Of a stretch of 64,000 nucleotides of DNA, positions 60,354 through 64,000 are shown in pieces (position 1 is the stretch's first letter; every line of letters begins with the position of its first letter). Source of the DNA: Tessaracoccus flavus. GTDB taxonomy: Bacteria > Actinomycetota > Actinomycetes > Propionibacteriales > Propionibacteriaceae. The stretch is from contig NZ_CP019605.1 in the NCBI RefSeq assembly GCF_001997295.1, positions 1,674,001 through 1,738,000 on the forward strand, given 5' to 3'. The position numbers were made by a program, and so were the translations under genes. The notes beneath the pieces are model-generated. The model saw nothing but the letters and a program-made list of their open reading frames with translations. It ran no database searches and had not been told where the DNA came from.

Positions 60354-61703
60354 ATGAAGAGCCGATCACTCTCGCTTCTGGCCGCGGGCACTCTCGCCGT
60401 GTCCACGCTCATCGCCACCCCGTCCATCGCGCACGCCGACATCGCCGTCGACCGGCAGGACGCCGCTTCGGTCCGTGCCGCCACCCAGGAGGTCTCCCGA
60501 ATGACCGCCCTGCCTGCCAACTGGACGGGCTCCACCCGCACCTGCGCTCCCGGCACCACGTCCTCGGCGCACCGGGCCGCCACCCTCAGCACGATCAACC
60601 TCATGCGCTCGTTCGTCGGTCAGGAACCCGTGGTCGAGGACCCCCAGTGGAGCGCCAAGGCCGCCCAGGCCGCGCTCATGATGGCCGCCGCGGACCGTCT
60701 CAGCCACTACCCGGACTCGACCTGGCCCTGTTACACCCCGGACGGGGCCGAGGCCGCGGCCCGCTCCAACCTCGCCTACTTCAACGACGGGATGGGTGGG
60801 GGACGGACCGGAGCGTCGTCGATCCTGCAGTACATGGACGATCAGGGCGCGCAGAACCGGGCCGTCGGGCACCGGATGTGGCTCCTCGACCCACGCGCCA
60901 CCCAGATGGGGTGGGCGGACACGACCACCACCAACGCCACGTGGGTGGTGGGCGAGTTCACCGGCAGCAGTCCGCGCACGGGCGACCGCTGGGTCACCTG
61001 GCCGTCGGAGGGATTCTTCCCTCATCAACTGCTGCCGACGAGTAGGCGCTGGTCGTTCAGCTCCCGCGAAACGATCGACGAACTCTCCGCCGCGACCATC
61101 TCGGTCCGTGGCCCCGACGGCCCAATCGCCGTCACCGAGGTGTTTCGCACCAGCGAACTCCTCGTGTGGGAGATGCCCACCCTTCCGGTCCCGACCGGAA
61201 GCGGATCGGCCGTCTACACGGTCACGATCAGCGGCATCCGTCGCATCGTGGGCGAACCGCCGGTCTCCCACTCCTACCAGGTCAAGGTGATCGACGGGAT
61301 GTGGGTGGACGTCTACACGACGCCGGGTACGCACCACGTCGGGGGCCGCGACTGGCGCACCACCTGCTCGAAGTACTCGTCGACGGTGGAACGCTGCCGC
61401 GCGGAGATCCGCGCCACCGTGGTCACCTACGCCAACGGCCGGTTCACCTCGACGACAGGCTGGGCGTTCAACAACCTCAGCTACAAGCCGAGCAGTCGCG
61501 CGCAATGGGCCACCAACCCTCTGGCCATCAGGGGCGAGCACATCATCGACGGCCGGAGGTGGCGCACCCGCTGCGACGACGAGTGGACAGGGCGCGGTGC
61601 CTGCCGCTCGGAGATCTGGGCGACCGTGCCGGTCCTCGAAGACGGGCGCTGGACGCTCGGTCAGAAGTTCGTCTTCAACAACGTGGTCTACTTCTCCGAC
61701 TGA
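60354..61703 (+). CDS. secreted CAP-domain protein with two C-terminal repeats
   Basis: A 449-residue exported protein: signal peptide (LAAGTLAVSTLIATPSIAHA), a CAP/SCP-like domain (about 45–250) with SAKAAQAALMMAAADRLSHY and NRAVGHRMWLLDPRATQMGW, and two ~60-residue C-terminal repeats, each with two Cys and a WRT/FNN pattern (RDWRTTCSKYSS … WAFNNLSY; RRWRTRCDDEWT … FVFNNVVYF). CAP proteins are secreted lipid- or peptide-binding or protease-like proteins; the repeats may bind the cell wall (inference). Confidence 0.85.
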   Translation: MKSRSLSLLAAGTLAVSTLIATPSIAHADIAVDRQDAASVRAATQEVSRMTALPANWTGSTRTCAPGTTSSAHRAATLSTINLMRSFVGQEPVVEDPQWSAKAAQAALMMAAADRLSHYPDSTWPCYTPDGAEAAARSNLAYFNDGMGGGRTGASSILQYMDDQGAQNRAVGHRMWLLDPRATQMGWADTTTTNATWVVGEFTGSSPRTGDRWVTWPSEGFFPHQLLPTSRRWSFSSRETIDELSAATISVRGPDGPIAVTEVFRTSELLVWEMPTLPVPTGSGSAVYTVTISGIRRIVGEPPVSHSYQVKVIDGMWVDVYTTPGTHHVGGRDWRTTCSKYSSTVERCRAEIRATVVTYANGRFTSTTGWAFNNLSYKPSSRAQWATNPLAIRGEHIIDGRRWRTRCDDEWTGRGACRSEIWATVPVLEDGRWTLGQKFVFNNVVYFSD

Positions 61704-63370
61704 CGCGCTGCACTTCCCAGTAGCTCGACGGCGTGGTCGAGGCCCGCCGTCGAGCCGCTGGAGCCGCTCATCATCCGGGCGAGTTCGGCTGGTCGCTCCT
61801 CGGCCGACAGCAGCGCGACGTCAGAGGTGGTGACCTGACCCGTCGACGACTTCGCGACGACGAAATGAGCGTCGGCGAACGCCGCTACCTGGGCGAGGTG
61901 CGTCACCACGATGACCTGGCTGCGCGTCGCGAGCCGCTGCAGACGGCGGCCGATCTCCAGCCCGACGGCGCCTCCGACGCCGGCGTCGACCTCGTCGAAG
62001 ACGAACGTATGACCCTCCTCCGCGTCGGCGAGCACGACCTCGAGCGCCAGCCGCACGCGGGACAGCTCACCGCCGGACGCGACCCTGCCCAGCGGTGCCG
62101 GCGTCGAGCCCGGGTTGGCCGAGAACAGCAGTTCGATCCGGTCGGCGCCGTGGGGGCCGAGGTCGGCATCGGAGATATCGAAGCGGAGCCGGGCGTGCGG
62201 CATGGCCAGCGCGCTCAGCTCGCGCGTGACCTGCTCCTCCAGGGTCGCGGCGGCCTCGCGCCGACGGGCGGAGATCATGGCCGCGTCGGCCGCCAGTTGC
62301 TCGTCGAGCTCCTCGACACGACGGCGCAGCTCCCCGATCCGCTCGTCGCTGCCCACGAGTTCGACGAGCCGGGCGGCCGACTCCCGCGCCCACTGCAGCA
62401 CCTCGTCGACGCTGTGACCGTACTTCCTGGTGAGGCAGGCCAACTGCGACCGCCGCTGCCCCACGGCCTCGAGCCGAAGCGGGTCGGCCACAAGGTCGGC
62501 GACGTAACCCGCCACGTCGCCCGCGAGGTCCGCCGCGAGCATGCCCAGCTCCACCGCCCGGTCGGCCAACTGCTGGGCAGCCTCGTCCCGGCCAGCGAGC
62601 TGGGCGAGCGCCTTCCGTGACTCGCCGATCAGCGCCACCGCCGACGGCGCATCGAAGTTGTCCTCGGCCCCGCTCATCGCTTCCTGCGCGGCGGCCGCCA
62701 GGGCGCGCAGGTCGTCGAGGTCCACGAGTCGGGCCTGTTCCGCCGCCAGGGCCTCATCTTCGCCGGGTTGCGGGTCGACCCCCTCGATCTCGCTCAGGCC
62801 GAACCGGAGCATGTCCGCCTCACGGGCACGAGCCATGGACTCGTCCTCAAGGCGGGCGAGCTCCGCGGCCGCGGCCCGGCGCTCCGTGAAAGCGGCGCGG
62901 TAACGTTCAAGTTCGGCGGGTTGGGCGTAGGCGTCCAGCACCTCCCGCTGCCGTTCTGGGGAAGAGAGTCGGATCTGCTCCGACTGGCCGTGGATGGTGG
63001 CGATCTCCCCGATGACGTCCGCGAGCGCGGTGACGGGGACCCCCGCCCCGCCCAGCACGGCACGGGACCGGCCCTGGGCCGAGACCTGCCGCAGGGTGAC
63101 CAACTCGTCGCCGTCGATGTCCCCGCCGAGATCTCGCACGCGATCGGCGACGGGCGGCGGGACCAGCCAGCGCCCCTCGACCACAGCCTTCGGCTGCCCG
63201 TGGCGCACCACACCGGCGTCCCCGCGCGCCCCGAGAAGCTGCCCAAGCCCCGCCACGATCATGGTCTTGCCGGCGCCTGTCTCGCCCGTGAGCGCCGTGA
63301 GCCCCGGCCCCAGTTCGAGCGTGGCCTCCTCGACGACCCCGAAGCCGGTGAGCCTCAGTGACTCGAGCAT
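61688..63370 (-). CDS. recN: DNA repair protein RecN
   Basis: A 560-residue SMC-like ABC ATPase for double-strand-break repair. Walker A TALTGETGAGKTMIV, signature VASGGELSRVRLALE, Walker B TFVFDEVDAGVGGAVG, with a coiled-coil middle. ATG 63370 overlaps the nadK stop (TGATG). The 3' end overlaps the CAP-protein gene convergently. Confidence 0.96.
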   Translation of the reverse strand: MLESLRLTGFGVVEEATLELGPGLTALTGETGAGKTMIVAGLGQLLGARGDAGVVRHGQPKAVVEGRWLVPPPVADRVRDLGGDIDGDELVTLRQVSAQGRSRAVLGGAGVPVTALADVIGEIATIHGQSEQIRLSSPERQREVLDAYAQPAELERYRAAFTERRAAAAELARLEDESMARAREADMLRFGLSEIEGVDPQPGEDEALAAEQARLVDLDDLRALAAAAQEAMSGAEDNFDAPSAVALIGESRKALAQLAGRDEAAQQLADRAVELGMLAADLAGDVAGYVADLVADPLRLEAVGQRRSQLACLTRKYGHSVDEVLQWARESAARLVELVGSDERIGELRRRVEELDEQLAADAAMISARRREAAATLEEQVTRELSALAMPHARLRFDISDADLGPHGADRIELLFSANPGSTPAPLGRVASGGELSRVRLALEVVLADAEEGHTFVFDEVDAGVGGAVGLEIGRRLQRLATRSQVIVVTHLAQVAAFADAHFVVAKSSTGQVTTSDVALLSAEERPAELARMMSGSSGSTAGLDHAVELLGSAARQSEK

Positions 63371-64000
63371 CACTTCTCGCTTCGCTTGCGCCATCCCTCG
63401 ACGGGCAGCGCGAACTTCTTGACCAGGCGCGTGGTGAACGGCTGCTCGCTCAGGCGGGCGATCCGGGTCTGGTGATCATCCGAGGTGACGACGACGCGCT
63501 CCCCCGGCTGGAGTTCATGGCTGCGCCGGCCGTCGCACCACAGGATGCCGAGCGTGGGGGCGTAGTCCGGGGTGTCAAGTTCCACGGTCGAGCTGGGGCT
63601 GAGCACCATGGGTCGGTTGAACAGCGCGTGGGCGGCCAACGGAACCACCAGCATCGCCTGGACGTCGGGCCAGATGACCGGGCCGCCGGCGGAGAATCCG
63701 TAGGCCGTCGATCCCGTCGGCGTCGACACCAGCACCCCGTCGCAACCCCACCGCGACAGCGGCCGGCCATCGATACTGACCAGCACGTTGAGCATCCGCT
63801 CACGCGCGAGCTTCTCCATGGACACTTCGTTGACCGCGGGGGATGTCCAGGACACCGACCCATCCGCCGCGATCACCTTCACGCGTAGCGCCAGCCTCTC
63901 CTCGACGAGGTACTGGCGGCGCTCCACGACTGCGGGTAGGGCATGGATGTCGGAGGGCTCAAGCTCCGCGAGGAACCCGACGTGTCCCAGGTTGACGCCA
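63370..64000 (-). CDS. nadK: NAD kinase (5' end outside the window)
   Basis: About 210 codons of NAD kinase are present. Visible motifs include GHVGFLAELEPSD near the 5' edge, the nucleotide-binding STPTGSTAYGFSAGGP and the beta-rich C-terminal domain VVVTSDDHQTRIARLSE. The GGDGT motif and start lie beyond the right edge. It is followed by recN, the normal actinobacterial order. Confidence 0.93.
   Translation of the reverse strand, partial: GVNLGHVGFLAELEPSDIHALPAVVERRQYLVEERLALRVKVIAADGSVSWTSPAVNEVSMEKLARERMLNVLVSIDGRPLSRWGCDGVLVSTPTGSTAYGFSAGGPVIWPDVQAMLVVPLAAHALFNRPMVLSPSSTVELDTPDYAPTLGILWCDGRRSHELQPGERVVVTSDDHQTRIARLSEQPFTTRLVKKFALPVEGWRKRSEK

Overview
The window is a high-GC chromosomal segment from an actinobacterium. 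The core gene order (recN–nadK, pyrG–NUDIX–xerD, parA–scpA–scpB–rluB, pafB–pafC–tatA–tatC, ilvB–ilvN–ilvC, leuC–leuD with a divergent IclR regulator), the GTGA-type stop/start overlaps and the mixed GTG/ATG starts fit Actinomycetes. The general flavour suggests Propionibacteriaceae (Tessaracoccus-like), but that placement is inference. No rRNA, phage structural genes, transposase or CRISPR array was seen.

Layout. 0–9.7 kb is accessory and partly decayed. It holds immunity-like small genes, an S9 peptidase, an alcohol dehydrogenase, a type 5 uracil-DNA glycosylase, gene fragments, two chimeric genes built on a copy of the ptsI/GNAT divergent promoter block, two broken helicases and a FitAB/VapBC-type toxin–antitoxin pair. 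9.7–12.8 kb carries a secreted GH6 cellulase with LacI/CelR-like palindromic operators. 12.8–21.8 kb carries a tandem duplication of a three-gene cassette: secreted, membrane-anchored von Willebrand A protein, tail-anchored Ser/Thr kinase and XRE regulator. This is the best candidate in the window for an undescribed system. 21.9–24.4 kb holds small membrane and secreted proteins.

24.6–42.4 kb is mainly branched-chain amino-acid metabolism: leuCD with NdgR-like IclR regulator, cimA, leuB, and ilvBNC behind a 9-residue leader peptide with Leu-Val-Ile codons and a terminator-like attenuator. Between these lie tRNA-Glu and tRNA-Gln, a DUF559/AbiEi-like gene bracketed by 80-bp palindromic repeats, a CPBP protease, a fumarylacetoacetate-hydrolase-family enzyme, ptsI, a GNAT acetyltransferase, a HIT protein and hisF. 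42.4–49.4 kb is one minus-strand run: HelY-type helicase, lipid kinase, TatC, TatA, a small membrane protein, PafC, PafB. 49.4–64 kb holds gluQ, a two-domain FKBP lipoprotein, rluB–scpB–scpA–RHH protein–parA, remnants of an aromatic-CoA degradation cluster, xerD–NUDIX–pyrG, a secreted CAP-domain protein, recN and the 3' part of nadK.

Three intergenic repeat families stand out: (1) an 80-bp inverted-repeat element in three copies; (2) a larger palindrome-like element in three copies, made of 9-mers AACGCCAAC / GTTGGCGTT at about 20-bp pitch around a central hairpin, with the same 95-bp central spacing each time; (3) tandem 49-bp and 44-bp repeats related to a TTCGATACGC…CTACTCAGGG motif. All assignments come from reading translations and DNA by eye; no database search was run.
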